DNA of 64,000 nt, taken from the NCBI RefSeq assembly GCF_029813785.1, contig NZ_JARVKY010000004.1, positions 248,001-312,000 of the forward strand, written 5' to 3'. Under the pieces are notes generated by a model. It was not told the origin of the DNA. It searched no databases and saw only the letters and a list, made by a program, of their open reading frames with translations. The stretch is from Streptomyces sp. DH41. GTDB lineage: Bacteria > Actinomycetota > Actinomycetes > Streptomycetales > Streptomycetaceae. Below, piece by piece: positions 25,991 through 34,064 of this stretch. The stretch's first letter is position 1; every line of letters begins with the position of its first letter. The position numbers and the translations under genes are program-made.

Positions 25991-27517
25991 ATGCACGTTC
26001 CCCACGGCGCGCGCCGCCCCGGCGCGGCGCGCGTCACCCTGCTCACCGAAGGCACCTACCCGCACAGCCACGGCGGTGTGAGCGTCTGGTGCGACCAACT
26101 CGTCACCGGCATGCCCGACCTCGACTTCGAGGTCGTCGCGGTCACCGGCACCGGGCGCGAACCGCTCGCCTGGGACATCCCCGAGCATGTCTCCCGGGTC
26201 GTCTCCGTCCCCATGTGGGGGCCGGCCCCCCAGGGGCGTGCGCCTCGCGGGCGGGAGCGCGTCCGGCTCGCCGCCGCCTACGAACGGTTCGTGACCGCGC
26301 TGCTCGACCCACGGGCCGAGGACGGGTTCGGTCCCGCCCTGTACCGGCTCGCCCGGGCCGCCGCGGACGGCCGGCTCAGCCCCTTCCTGCGCGGGGACCG
26401 GGCGATCGGCATCCTGACCGCGGTCTGGAACCGGCCGGGGCTGGCCGTGCGCGAGGCCCGGCCCACCCTGCACGACGCGGTGACCGCGACCGCGCTGCTG
26501 GAGCACGCCCTGCGTCCACTGGCCGCGCCGTACCCGGAGACGGGCGTGGCGCACGCGGTCAGCGGCGGTGTCGCGGTCCTGCCGGGCCTGGCCGGACTGG
26601 AGCGGCACGGTGTGCCGCTGCTGCTGACCGAGCACGGCGTCTACCTGCGCGAGCGCTACCTCGGCTACCGCACCGCCCCCTACCGCTGGCCGGTGAAGGC
26701 GCTCCTGCTGGGCTTCTTCCGGCTGCTGGCCGAGGAGACCTACCGCAGGGCAGCCCTGATCACTCCGGGCAACCGCTACAACCGGCTGTGGGAGGAGCGG
26801 GGCGGTGCCGCCCCGGAGTCCATACGCACGGTCTACAACGGCGTGGACCCGGCCGCGTTCCCGCCCGCCGGACCGGAGCCCGCACGACCCGTGCTCAGCT
26901 GGGCCGGGCGGGTCGACCCGATCAAGGACCTGGAGACCCTGATCCGCGCCTTCGCCCTCGTACGGGCCGAACTGCCCGCCGCGCGGCTGCGGTTGTTCGG
27001 CGGCACTCCGCGCGGTGGCGAGGCCTACCGGGAGCGCTGCGAGGCGCTGGCGGCACAGCTCGGTCACGCTGACGCGGTCACCTTCGAGGGCCGGGTCGAG
27101 GACATCAAGGACGCGTACGCCGCCGGGAACGTCGTGATGCTCTCCAGCATCAGCGAAGGCTTCCCCTTCACCCTGATCGAGGCCATGTCGTGCGGCCGGG
27201 CGACCGTCTCCACGGACGTGGGCGGCGTCCGGGAGGCCGTCGGCGACACCGGTCTCGTCGTCCCGCCGCGCGATCCGGCCGCCATGGCCGCCGCGGCGCT
27301 GGAACTGCTGGACGACGCCGAGCGGCGCCGGGCGATGGGCGAGGCGGCCCGGCTGAGGGTGATCGAGCAGTTCACGCTCCGCCAGACCATCGACACCTTC
27401 CGGTCCGTCTACCTGGAGCTGTCGGCGTTCGGCGGTAGGGCAGCACGCGCGCCGGACGTCGAGGAGGACGCGTTCGCGAAAGCGGGCGGGGCGCCGGTGA
27501 GGAGTGCGACCGGATGA
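25991..27517 (+). CDS. PelF-type GT4 glycosyltransferase
   Basis: A 508-residue cytosolic retaining glycosyltransferase of family GT4 with the PelF-type N-terminal domain (DUF3492). The diagnostic opening VTLLTEGTYPHSHGGVSVWC resembles the EGTYPYxxGGVSxW of PelF. The C-terminal GT-B half has SWAGRVDPIKDLETLIRAF and the nucleotide-sugar site SISEGFPFTLIEAMSCG with TDVGGVREAV. In Pseudomonas, PelF polymerises the galactosamine-containing Pel polymer from UDP-sugars. The start is the ATG at 25991. The last codon overlaps the next gene (ATGA), so the two are translationally coupled. The gene symbol is left blank because the rest of the pel set (pelD, pelE) is not in the window. Confidence 0.85.
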   Translation: MHVPHGARRPGAARVTLLTEGTYPHSHGGVSVWCDQLVTGMPDLDFEVVAVTGTGREPLAWDIPEHVSRVVSVPMWGPAPQGRAPRGRERVRLAAAYERFVTALLDPRAEDGFGPALYRLARAAADGRLSPFLRGDRAIGILTAVWNRPGLAVREARPTLHDAVTATALLEHALRPLAAPYPETGVAHAVSGGVAVLPGLAGLERHGVPLLLTEHGVYLRERYLGYRTAPYRWPVKALLLGFFRLLAEETYRRAALITPGNRYNRLWEERGGAAPESIRTVYNGVDPAAFPPAGPEPARPVLSWAGRVDPIKDLETLIRAFALVRAELPAARLRLFGGTPRGGEAYRERCEALAAQLGHADAVTFEGRVEDIKDAYAAGNVVMLSSISEGFPFTLIEAMSCGRATVSTDVGGVREAVGDTGLVVPPRDPAAMAAAALELLDDAERRRAMGEAARLRVIEQFTLRQTIDTFRSVYLELSAFGGRAARAPDVEEDAFAKAGGAPVRSATG

Positions 27518-28923
27518 GCGGACCCATGGCTCTGGAACCCGGCGGCGCGGAACAGGACACACTGGCGCTGCGCCTCGCCGACGACCGCACACTCTCCCTG
27601 CGCGCGGCCGACCAGCACACCCTCGCCCTGGTCCGCCCCGGCCACGGCGCCCGGCGGGACGCGGTCGACCGGCTGGCCGCCGAACTGGCCGACCGCATCG
27701 CGCCCGCGGTCCATCCCTACGAGGTGGCCGCACTGCTGGAGTCGGAAGGGCTGACCGGCGAGGTGATCCAGGAACGGTACGGGCACCCCGACCTGTTCTC
27801 CCTCGCCACGGCGCTGTACGAGCGCGTACCGCGCTCCTTCCCCGACCCCCCGCGCCCCGCCGACCCCTGGCGGCCCGACCATGTGCGGTGCGCCCTGCGG
27901 GGCGCGTTGTTCGCACTGCCGGGTCTCGCCTACGCGCTCGCGGGGCGTCTCCTGCCCCAGGACGACGCCGTGCGGGCGCTGGTGGTGGCGGGGCTGCTCT
28001 CCTGGGCGTGGAACCAGGCGCTGGGCCACCGGGCGTATCTGCGGCTGGCGACCGGACGGCGGGAGGCGGGCCGCACTCTCCTCAAAGGGGCGCCGCTGGG
28101 TGCGGCGGTGGCGACGGGGGCCGGGACCGCCCTCGCCGGGTCGGGCGCCGCGGCGCTGGCCGTGACGGCCCAGTCGGGATACCTCGCGGCCGCCGGAGTG
28201 CTGCTCGTACTGGGCCGGGAGCGGCTTTTGCTGGCCGCCCTCGCGCCGGTGATCGCCGGCGCGGCGACGCTGCCGTGGTGGGAGCCCGGTACCGTGCTGC
28301 GGGCCGGGCTGCCGCTGCTGTCGCTGCTCGGCTCCGTCGCCGCGGCCGGTTGGGCGCTGCGCGGCACCCTGCGGGCCGTGCCCGTACCGGACGCCGTCCG
28401 CCCGCCGCTGCTCCGCTCCCTGCCGTACGGCCTGTTCGGGCTGGCCGCCGGGACGCTGGTGTTCCTGGTGGGCCGTGACCAACCGTGGGCGGTGATCGTG
28501 CTGACCCTGAGCATGGGGCCGGCGGAGTGGCTGCTGTACCGCTACCGCGGGCTGTCGGTGGCGGCGTTGCGGGCGACCGGCACTCCGGCCGGTTTCCGGC
28601 TGCGCTCGGCGGCCGTGCTCGCCGGCTGTCTGCTGGTCTACCTCGGTCCGCTGGTGCCCGCGGCGCTGCTCGTCGACGCCGACCCCGTCACGCTGCTGCC
28701 GCTCGCGACGGCGCTGTGGACCTCCCTGCTGCTCCAGGCCTTCGGCGTGGCCTGGCCGCCGGCCGCCCTGTGTCTCGCGGCCGCCGCCGGCGCGGGGTCC
28801 GCCTTCCCGGCCGGGCTGCCACCGGGTCCGGCGGCCGCGCTGCCGTGGTGCTGCGGCGCCGCCGCGCTCTGTCTCACGGTGTGCGTGCTGCGGCTGCTGG
28901 GCCGGCCGGCGGCGCACGCGTGA
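27514..28923 (+). CDS. Polytopic membrane protein of the exopolysaccharide-like operon
   Basis: A 469-residue protein with about 120 soluble N-terminal residues (including YEVAALLESEGLTGEVIQER and the GHPDLFSLATALYERVP segment) and then roughly ten to twelve hydrophobic helices. I do not recognise a named family. Size and topology are comparable with flippase-like PelG proteins, and the gene overlaps the PelF-type gene by four bases, which suggests the two products work together. The plausible role is export or flipping of the growing chain or a regulator of synthesis; this is inference from position. Alternative: an unrelated actinobacterial membrane protein. Confidence 0.7.
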   Translation: MSGPMALEPGGAEQDTLALRLADDRTLSLRAADQHTLALVRPGHGARRDAVDRLAAELADRIAPAVHPYEVAALLESEGLTGEVIQERYGHPDLFSLATALYERVPRSFPDPPRPADPWRPDHVRCALRGALFALPGLAYALAGRLLPQDDAVRALVVAGLLSWAWNQALGHRAYLRLATGRREAGRTLLKGAPLGAAVATGAGTALAGSGAAALAVTAQSGYLAAAGVLLVLGRERLLLAALAPVIAGAATLPWWEPGTVLRAGLPLLSLLGSVAAAGWALRGTLRAVPVPDAVRPPLLRSLPYGLFGLAAGTLVFLVGRDQPWAVIVLTLSMGPAEWLLYRYRGLSVAALRATGTPAGFRLRSAAVLAGCLLVYLGPLVPAALLVDADPVTLLPLATALWTSLLLQAFGVAWPPAALCLAAAAGAGSAFPAGLPPGPAAALPWCCGAAALCLTVCVLRLLGRPAAHA

Positions 28924-29010
28924 GGCCGCGGCGGGAGGGCCGTACCACCGCGGGGCCCGCCCGGGCCCGCACCTCGCCCCCCATCGACGCACCCGTCCAT
29001 TCACCGACCG

Positions 29011-29050
29011 ACTCACCGACTCACCGACTCACCGACTCACCGACTCACCG
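29011..29050 (+). repeat. 8-bp tandem repeat before the SDR gene
   Basis: Five perfect copies of ACTCACCG end 16 bases before the GTG start at 29067, just ahead of the ribosome site GGAAGGA. The array sits in the only long gap (143 bases) inside the operon and could alter spacing or RNA structure. Confidence 0.9.
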
Positions 29051-29066
29051 ACCGGAAGGATCCCGC

Positions 29067-30068
29067 GTGACCGCAACACCGCTCGCCGCCGTCACCGGAG
29101 CCGAGGGATTCATCGGCTCCCACCTCACCGAGGCGCTCGTCGCCTCCGGGCACCGGGTGAGGGCCATGGCGCAGTACAACTCCTTCTCCTCCTACGGCTG
29201 GCTGGAGACCCTCTCCCCCGACGTGCTCGACCAGGTCGAGATCGTCCTCGGCGACGTCCGGGACCCCGGTTCGGTCCGTCACCTCGTCGAGGACGCCGAC
29301 TGCGTCTACCACCTGGCGGCCCTCATCGCCATCCCGTACTCCTACCGGGCACCGCACAGCTACGTGGACACCAACGTCACCGGCACCCTGAACGTCCTGG
29401 AGGCGGTCCGCGCCCAGGGCACGCCCCGGCTGGTGCACACCTCCACCAGTGAGACGTACGGCACCGCGCGGACCGTGCCGATCACCGAGGACCACCCCAT
29501 CAACACCCAGTCGCCGTACGCCGCGTCCAAGGCGGGCGGGGACCGGCTGGCGGACAGCTACCACGCCAGTTTCGACACGCCGGTGGTGACACTGCGGCCC
29601 TTCAACACCTACGGCCCCCGGCAGTCCATGCGGGCGGTCATCCCCACCGTCATCGGCCAGGTAGCGGCCGGCGAACGCGTCATCACCCTCGGGGACCTGC
29701 GCCCCACCCGGGACTTCACCTTCGTCAAGGACACCGCGCGGGCGTTCCTCGCGGTCGGCACCGCGCCCGCCGAGCGGGTCGTGGGCCGTACCTTCAACGC
29801 CGGGACCGGCGGCGAGATCTCCGTCGGCGACCTGGTGGCGCTCATCGGCAAGGTGATGGACACCGCGCTCGACGTACGGGAGGACGAGCAGCGTCTGCGG
29901 CCCGCCAACTCCGAGGTGATGCGGCTGGTCGCCGACGCGAGCCGACTGCGGGAGGCCACCGGCTGGAGCCCGGCGCACGACCTGGAGCAGGGCCTCGCGC
30001 ACACCGTGGAGTTCTTCCGCGACCCGGCCAACCTCGCCCGCTACAAGACCGGCATCTACAACATCTGA
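29067..30068 (+). CDS. NAD-dependent nucleotide-sugar 4,6-dehydratase/epimerase (LegB-like SDR)
   Basis: A 333-residue extended SDR. The cofactor site is AAVTGAEGFIGSHLTEAL and the catalytic Tyr-x3-Lys lies in SPYAASKAGGDRLADSY, with LVHTSTSETYG before it and VVTLRPFNTYGPRQSMRAVI after. The run RVRAMAQYNSFSSYGWLETL and YHLAALIAIPYSY closely resemble LegB/UDP-GlcNAc 4,6-dehydratase-like proteins rather than GalE. In this operon it probably makes or modifies the activated sugar, likely a UDP-hexosamine. The GTG start has GGAAGGA 8 bases upstream. Alternative: a UDP-HexNAc 4-epimerase. Confidence 0.82.
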   Translation: MTATPLAAVTGAEGFIGSHLTEALVASGHRVRAMAQYNSFSSYGWLETLSPDVLDQVEIVLGDVRDPGSVRHLVEDADCVYHLAALIAIPYSYRAPHSYVDTNVTGTLNVLEAVRAQGTPRLVHTSTSETYGTARTVPITEDHPINTQSPYAASKAGGDRLADSYHASFDTPVVTLRPFNTYGPRQSMRAVIPTVIGQVAAGERVITLGDLRPTRDFTFVKDTARAFLAVGTAPAERVVGRTFNAGTGGEISVGDLVALIGKVMDTALDVREDEQRLRPANSEVMRLVADASRLREATGWSPAHDLEQGLAHTVEFFRDPANLARYKTGIYNI

Positions 30069-30101
30069 CCACGCCCGGCACGTTGACCGAGGGGGAACCT
30101 C

Positions 30102-30815
30102 ATGCACGCAGTGATCCTGGCCGGGGGCAAGGGCGTCCGGCTGCGGCCCTACACCACCGCGCTGCCCAAGCCGCTCGTGCCCATCGGCGACCAGCACGCC
30201 ATCCTGGAGATCGTCCTGCGCCAGCTCGCCACGGCCGGTTTCACCGGCTGCACGATCGCCATAGGCCACCTCGGTGAGATCATCCGCGCCTACGTCGGCG
30301 ACGGCTCCCAGTGGGGGCTGAGCGTCGACTACGCCACCGAGGAGAGCCCGCTGGGGACCATGGGGCCGCTGCTCACCATGCGCGAGCGGCTGCCGGAGAA
30401 CTTCCTGGTCATGAACGGCGACATCCTCACCGACCTCGACTACGCCGACGTCCTGCGCCGGCACAGCGCCTCCGGCGCCCCGCTGACCATCGCCACGTAC
30501 GCCAGGAAGGTCCACATCGACTTCGGTGTCCTGACCACCGAGGCGAGCAGGGTCGTCGCCTTCACCGAGAAGCCCAGCATGGACTACCGCGTCTCCATGG
30601 GCGTGTACGGGCTGTCCCGGGCCACACTCGACGACTACACGGCCGGACTGCCCCTGGGCTTCGACGAGTTGGTGCTCGACCTGTTGCGCGCCGACGACCC
30701 GCCGCACGCCTACGACTTCGACGGCTACTGGCTCGACATCGGCCGTCCCGACGACTACGACCGGGCCAACGCGGAGTTCACCAGCCGCAAGTCCCTGCTG
30801 CTCAAGGGAGCCTGA
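30102..30815 (+). CDS. Sugar-1-phosphate nucleotidyltransferase
   Basis: A 237-residue nucleotidyltransferase that couples a sugar 1-phosphate to a nucleoside triphosphate. The signature AVILAGGKGVRLRPYTTALPKP is at the N terminus, LVMNGDILTDLDY holds the metal-binding Asp, and AFTEKPSMDY and YWLDIGRPDDYDRAN are typical of GlmU/RmlA/GMPP-type enzymes. It lacks the left-handed beta-helix acetyltransferase domain of full GlmU. The nucleotide (UDP, GDP or dTDP) cannot be read. The start is the ATG at 30102 with GGGGGAA upstream, 33 bases after the SDR. It supplies activated sugar to the operon's glycosyltransferase, by context. Confidence 0.93.
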   Translation: MHAVILAGGKGVRLRPYTTALPKPLVPIGDQHAILEIVLRQLATAGFTGCTIAIGHLGEIIRAYVGDGSQWGLSVDYATEESPLGTMGPLLTMRERLPENFLVMNGDILTDLDYADVLRRHSASGAPLTIATYARKVHIDFGVLTTEASRVVAFTEKPSMDYRVSMGVYGLSRATLDDYTAGLPLGFDELVLDLLRADDPPHAYDFDGYWLDIGRPDDYDRANAEFTSRKSLLLKGA

Positions 30816-30822
30816 GCACCGC

Positions 30823-31749
30823 ATGCGCATTCTCGTCCTGGGCTTCACCGGCTATCTGGGCGCCCACGTCGCCGAGCGGCTGCGCGCCCTGCCCGGCGCG
30901 CGGGTCCTCGGCGGCGGCCGCTCCCCCGCCGCCGACGTGCGCGTCGACCTCGCCACCGACCCGGTCGACCGGCTCGCGGTGGCCCTGGCGTCCGCGGCCG
31001 TCGACACCGTCGTCAACTGCGCGGGCGCGACCGGCGGCGATCCGGTGGCGCTCGCCGAGCTCAACGCCCGCGGCCCCGCCGTCCTCTGCGCGGCACTGCG
31101 CCGCGCCCGTCCCACCGCCCGCCTGGTCCACCTCGGTTCGGCCGCCGAGTACGGGCCGGGGGTGGAACAGGTCAGGGTGCCGGAGGCGGCGGCCACTCGC
31201 CCCCTCACCGCCTACGGCGCCACCAAGCTGGCCGGCACCGTCACGGTCGCCACCGGTGAGCTGGACGCGGTGGTCCTGCGGGTCGGCAACCCGGTGGGGC
31301 CCGGCGCACCGCCCTCCGGCCTGCCCGGCCGGGTCACCGGACTGCTGCGCGCGGCCGGCACGGACCCGGAGGCCGTGCTCCGGCTGGGCGACCTGTCGGC
31401 GTACCGGGACTTCGTGGACGTGCGCGACGTCGCGCGGGCGGTCGAGCGCGCGGTCACCGCGACCGGGCCGCTGCCACGCGTGCTCAACATCGGTGGCGGC
31501 GACGCCGTCCCGGTGCGCCGGCTGGTGCGGACGCTCGCGGACATCGCCGGCTTCCGCGGCCGGATCGAGGAGCAGGGCGCCGGCTCGGCCCGCTCCGACC
31601 AGGTGTCCTGGCAGTGCTCCGACATCGCCGCCGCCCGGGCCGCGCTCGACTGGCGGCCGTCGTACTCGCTGGACGAGTCGCTGGCCGCGCTGTGGTCGGC
31701 CGGTGCCCGTCCGCCGTCCCGCACCCCGGAAGGCGACCGTCCGTCGTGA
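30823..31749 (+). CDS. NAD-dependent epimerase/dehydratase family protein
   Basis: A 308-residue extended SDR with a cofactor motif RILVLGFTGYLGAHVAERL, a catalytic YGATKLAG (Tyr-x3-Lys) and VVLRVGNPVGPGAPPSGLPG with the C-terminal segment VLRLGDLSAYRDFVDVRDVA typical of sugar-nucleotide epimerases and reductases. It lies 7 bases after the nucleotidyltransferase, and its stop overlaps the GTG of the GH135 gene. It probably acts on the same nucleotide sugar as the neighbours, for example as a 4-epimerase or 4-reductase. The reaction cannot be settled from sequence. Confidence 0.88.
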   Translation: MRILVLGFTGYLGAHVAERLRALPGARVLGGGRSPAADVRVDLATDPVDRLAVALASAAVDTVVNCAGATGGDPVALAELNARGPAVLCAALRRARPTARLVHLGSAAEYGPGVEQVRVPEAAATRPLTAYGATKLAGTVTVATGELDAVVLRVGNPVGPGAPPSGLPGRVTGLLRAAGTDPEAVLRLGDLSAYRDFVDVRDVARAVERAVTATGPLPRVLNIGGGDAVPVRRLVRTLADIAGFRGRIEEQGAGSARSDQVSWQCSDIAAARAALDWRPSYSLDESLAALWSAGARPPSRTPEGDRPS

Positions 31750-32408
31750 GCCTGCTGATCCCGTTGTACGTCCACCCGGCCGAGGACCCGGGCGCCTGGC
31801 ACCGCCTCATCACGGCGGCCGACCGCACGTACGGGGTCGTCATCAACCCCGCGAACGGACCCGGCCCGGTGCCCGATCCGGCCTTCGTCGCGGCGGCCGG
31901 CGCGCTGCGTGCGGCGGGCGCCCGGCTGCTCGGCTACGTCGACACGGACTACGGCACGCGTCCGGCGGCCGAGGTCGCCGAGGACGCCCGGCGGCACCGG
32001 GAGTGGTACGCGGCCGACGGGTGCTTTCTGGACCGGGTGAGTTCGGCGGCGACCGAACTGCCCGCCTACAGAGCACTGGTGCGTGGCCTGCGCCGACAGG
32101 GCTCGGCCCCGGTCGTGCTGAATCCGGGGGTCCACCCGGCGCCGGGTTACGCGCGTCTCGCCGACCTGGTCGTCACCTTCGAGGGGCCCTGGTCCGCCTA
32201 CGTCCGCGCGTTCAGCCGGCCGGACTGGACGCGGAGGCACCCTCCGGAGCGGTTCTGCCACCTGGTGTACGGGGTGCCCGAGGCCCTGGCCCCGCTCGCC
32301 GTACGGACCGCACGCGAGCGCGGCGCCGCGGTCTCCGGGCCCGTCACGGGCGAACTGCCCAACCCGTGGGCCCGGCTGACCCCCGTACTGACCGGAGCGC
32401 AGCGTTGA
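31746..32408 (+). CDS. Spherulation-specific family 4 protein (GH135/Sph3-like)
   Basis: A 220-residue TIM-barrel-like protein of the spherulation-specific 4 family (PF12138, GH135). Fungal Sph3 of this family cleaves alpha-1,4-linked N-acetylgalactosamine and is required for galactosaminogalactan synthesis. Family features are LLIPLYVHPAEDPGAWHRLI, VVINPANGPG, GYVDTDYGTRPAAEVAEDA and the catalytic-type acidic segment YAADGCFLDRVSSA. There is no signal peptide, so it may be cytoplasmic or need another route. The GTG overlaps the previous stop, and the stop overlaps the TTG start of the GH114 gene. Direct adjacency to GH114 strengthens the call. Confidence 0.87.
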   Translation: MSLLIPLYVHPAEDPGAWHRLITAADRTYGVVINPANGPGPVPDPAFVAAAGALRAAGARLLGYVDTDYGTRPAAEVAEDARRHREWYAADGCFLDRVSSAATELPAYRALVRGLRRQGSAPVVLNPGVHPAPGYARLADLVVTFEGPWSAYVRAFSRPDWTRRHPPERFCHLVYGVPEALAPLAVRTARERGAAVSGPVTGELPNPWARLTPVLTGAQR

Positions 32409-33211
32409 GGAGGCGGGGGCGGGCGCTCGCCGCGTCGGCGGCCCTCGCCCTTACGGTGGTGACCGGGTGTTCGGGTGTGGGCGGCACACCGCCGCCGGTC
32501 CCGTCCGCGCCCTCGGTGTGGCAGCCACGGCCCGGGCTGGCCTGGCAGTGGCAGCTCGACGGGCGCGTCGATCCGTCGGCGGACGTGCCGGTCTACGACA
32601 TCGACGGCTTCGAGAACGGCGCCGACGACGTGGCCCGGCTGCACCGCGCCGGCCGCAGGGTCATCTGCTACGTCAACGTGGGCGCCTGGGAGGACTTCCG
32701 GCCCGACCGGGACGCCTTCCCCCGTGCGGTGCTGGGTGCGCCCAACGGCTGGCGGGGGGAACGCTGGCTGGACATCCGCCGGATCTCCGTACTGCGGCCG
32801 ATCATGGAGCGGCGGTTCGACATGTGCCGGGACAAGGGCTTCGACGCGGTGGAGCCCGACCTGGTGGAGGGGTACGGCGACGAGACCGGTTTCCCGCTCA
32901 CCGCACGGGACCAGTTGGCGTACAACCGTATGATCGCGGACATCGCCCACGCACGCGGTCTGGCGGTGGGCCTCAAGAACGACCTGCCGCAGATCCCGCA
33001 GCTGGTGGACGACTTCGACTTCGCGGTCAACGAGCAGTGCGCCGAGTACGGCGAGTGCGCGCTGCTCTCGCCGTTCGTCGAGGCCGGCAAGGCGGTCTTC
33101 CACGTGGAGTACAGCGAGCCGACCCGCCGCTTCTGCCCCGAGGCACGCCGGCTCGGGCTGTCCTCGATGCTGAAGAGACCGGAGCTGGGTGTCTGGCGCG
33201 ATCCCTGCTGA
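32405..33211 (+). CDS. Endo-alpha-1,4-galactosaminidase-like lipoprotein (GH114)
   Basis: A 268-residue exported enzyme. A basic start (RRRGRALA), a hydrophobic core and the lipobox VTGC indicate a lipoprotein. The mature part matches GH114: WQWQLDGRVDPSADVPVYDID, RVICYVNVGAWEDFRPD, GFDAVEPDLVEGYGDETGF, GLAVGLKND and the conserved FAVNEQCAEYGEC with VFHVEYSE. The catalytic acids of the family are the Asp of the YDIDGF region and the Glu after VNEQC. Fungal Ega3 of GH114 cleaves alpha-1,4-galactosamine. The TTG start overlaps the GH135 stop. It ends the co-directional set and probably trims or releases the polymer at the cell surface. Confidence 0.9.
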   Translation: MRRRGRALAASAALALTVVTGCSGVGGTPPPVPSAPSVWQPRPGLAWQWQLDGRVDPSADVPVYDIDGFENGADDVARLHRAGRRVICYVNVGAWEDFRPDRDAFPRAVLGAPNGWRGERWLDIRRISVLRPIMERRFDMCRDKGFDAVEPDLVEGYGDETGFPLTARDQLAYNRMIADIAHARGLAVGLKNDLPQIPQLVDDFDFAVNEQCAEYGECALLSPFVEAGKAVFHVEYSEPTRRFCPEARRLGLSSMLKRPELGVWRDPC

Positions 33212-33236
33212 CCGCGGCATACGGCAGGATGGGGCC

Positions 33237-33566
33237 ATGAGCGTAGTCAAGATCAACGTACTGACCGTCCCCGCCGAGCAGCGCGAGACGCTGGAGAAGC
33301 GCTTCGCCTCGCGGGCCCATGCCGTGGAGAGCTCCGACGGGTTCGAGTGGTTCGAGCTGCTGCGGCCGGTGGAGGGCACCGACGACTACCTCGTCTACAC
33401 GCGCTGGCGTGACGAGGAGTCCTTCCGGGCCTGGATGGAGGGGCCCATGAAGGCTGCGCACCAGGGCGGCGGCGCGGAGGGCGGCGAGCGCCCGAAGCCG
33501 GCGGCGAGCGGATCCACGGTGTGGTCCTTCGAGGTGGTGCAGCAGGCGGCTCCGAAAGGAGCGTGA
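33237..33566 (+). CDS. MhuD-like haem-degrading monooxygenase
   Basis: A 109-residue antibiotic-biosynthesis-monooxygenase-fold protein closest to mycobacterial MhuD (IsdG family). The sequence starts MSVVKINVLTVPAEQRETLE and keeps N7, W66 and H75, the same numbers as the haem-binding and catalytic residues known in MhuD, with ELLRPVEGTDDYLVYTRW between. Enzymes of this family break haem open to release iron without making carbon monoxide. The ATG at 33237 is 25 bases after the GH114 stop. It is functionally unlike the exopolysaccharide genes and may simply be downstream on the same strand. Cytoplasmic. Confidence 0.88.
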   Translation: MSVVKINVLTVPAEQRETLEKRFASRAHAVESSDGFEWFELLRPVEGTDDYLVYTRWRDEESFRAWMEGPMKAAHQGGGAEGGERPKPAASGSTVWSFEVVQQAAPKGA

Positions 33567-33569
33567 GCG

Positions 33570-34064
33570 GTGGTCATAGGCCTCGGCGTATCCGCCGCCT
33601 GCGCCATCGGGGCACTGATCGCCCTGGTCTCGGTCGTCGCGGTGGCCCTGCCCGGCCGGCCGGAGCCCTGGCCGGTGCATCTGATGCGCCGCGCCGCGGG
33701 CACGGCCGCCGCGGCGGCGGCGGCCGTCTACTCGCTGGGGTTCACCGCCGTCCTGGTCTCCGCTTCGGAGGCCGACGGCGGCGCGAACTCCTCGCCCACC
33801 TCGGCCTGCCGGGAGAGCCTCTCCCCGGAGCCGGGCTCCGAACTGTCCCATCACCGGCATTCCTACCTGCCGCTTCGGTTCGACTGCGTCCTCGAGGACG
33901 GCACCACGTACTCCAGTGACCCGGACTACGTGTGGATGAACTGGACGGCCCTGCCGCTCGCCGCGTCCGCCGTGCTGCTCGCGGTCGGGGCCGCCCCGGT
34001 CGCCGGTCGGCTCAGCCGAGCTGAACGAGGAGGTCTCCCCCCTCGACCTGCTGGATGCGGTTGA
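33570..34064 (+). CDS. Small membrane protein of unknown function
   Basis: A 164-residue protein with hydrophobic stretches at about 1-27, 45-68 and 127-148, and an extracellular-looking loop of about 60 residues rich in Ser/His/Asp (ASEADGGANSSPTSACRESL). No family is recognised. The GTG start is 3 bases after the previous stop, with GGAG 9 bases upstream, so it is cotranscribed with the MhuD-like gene. Its last 53 bases overlap the 3' end of the convergent pyruvate carboxylase gene. Confidence 0.65.
   Translation: MVIGLGVSAACAIGALIALVSVVAVALPGRPEPWPVHLMRRAAGTAAAAAAAVYSLGFTAVLVSASEADGGANSSPTSACRESLSPEPGSELSHHRHSYLPLRFDCVLEDGTTYSSDPDYVWMNWTALPLAASAVLLAVGAAPVAGRLSRAERGGLPPRPAGCG

Noticed and set aside
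23855..27916. A 1353-codon open frame on the minus strand across the deacetylase and PelF-type genes
   Set aside because: Its composition is Arg/Gly/Val/Asp repeats typical of antisense frames in GC-rich DNA, with no motif. The plus-strand genes have clear families, starts and overlaps.
30311..32404. Long extension upstream of the GH114 gene in the same frame
   Set aside because: It runs out of frame through the nucleotidyltransferase, SDR and GH135 genes. The TTG overlapping the GH135 stop and the lipoprotein signal define the real start.
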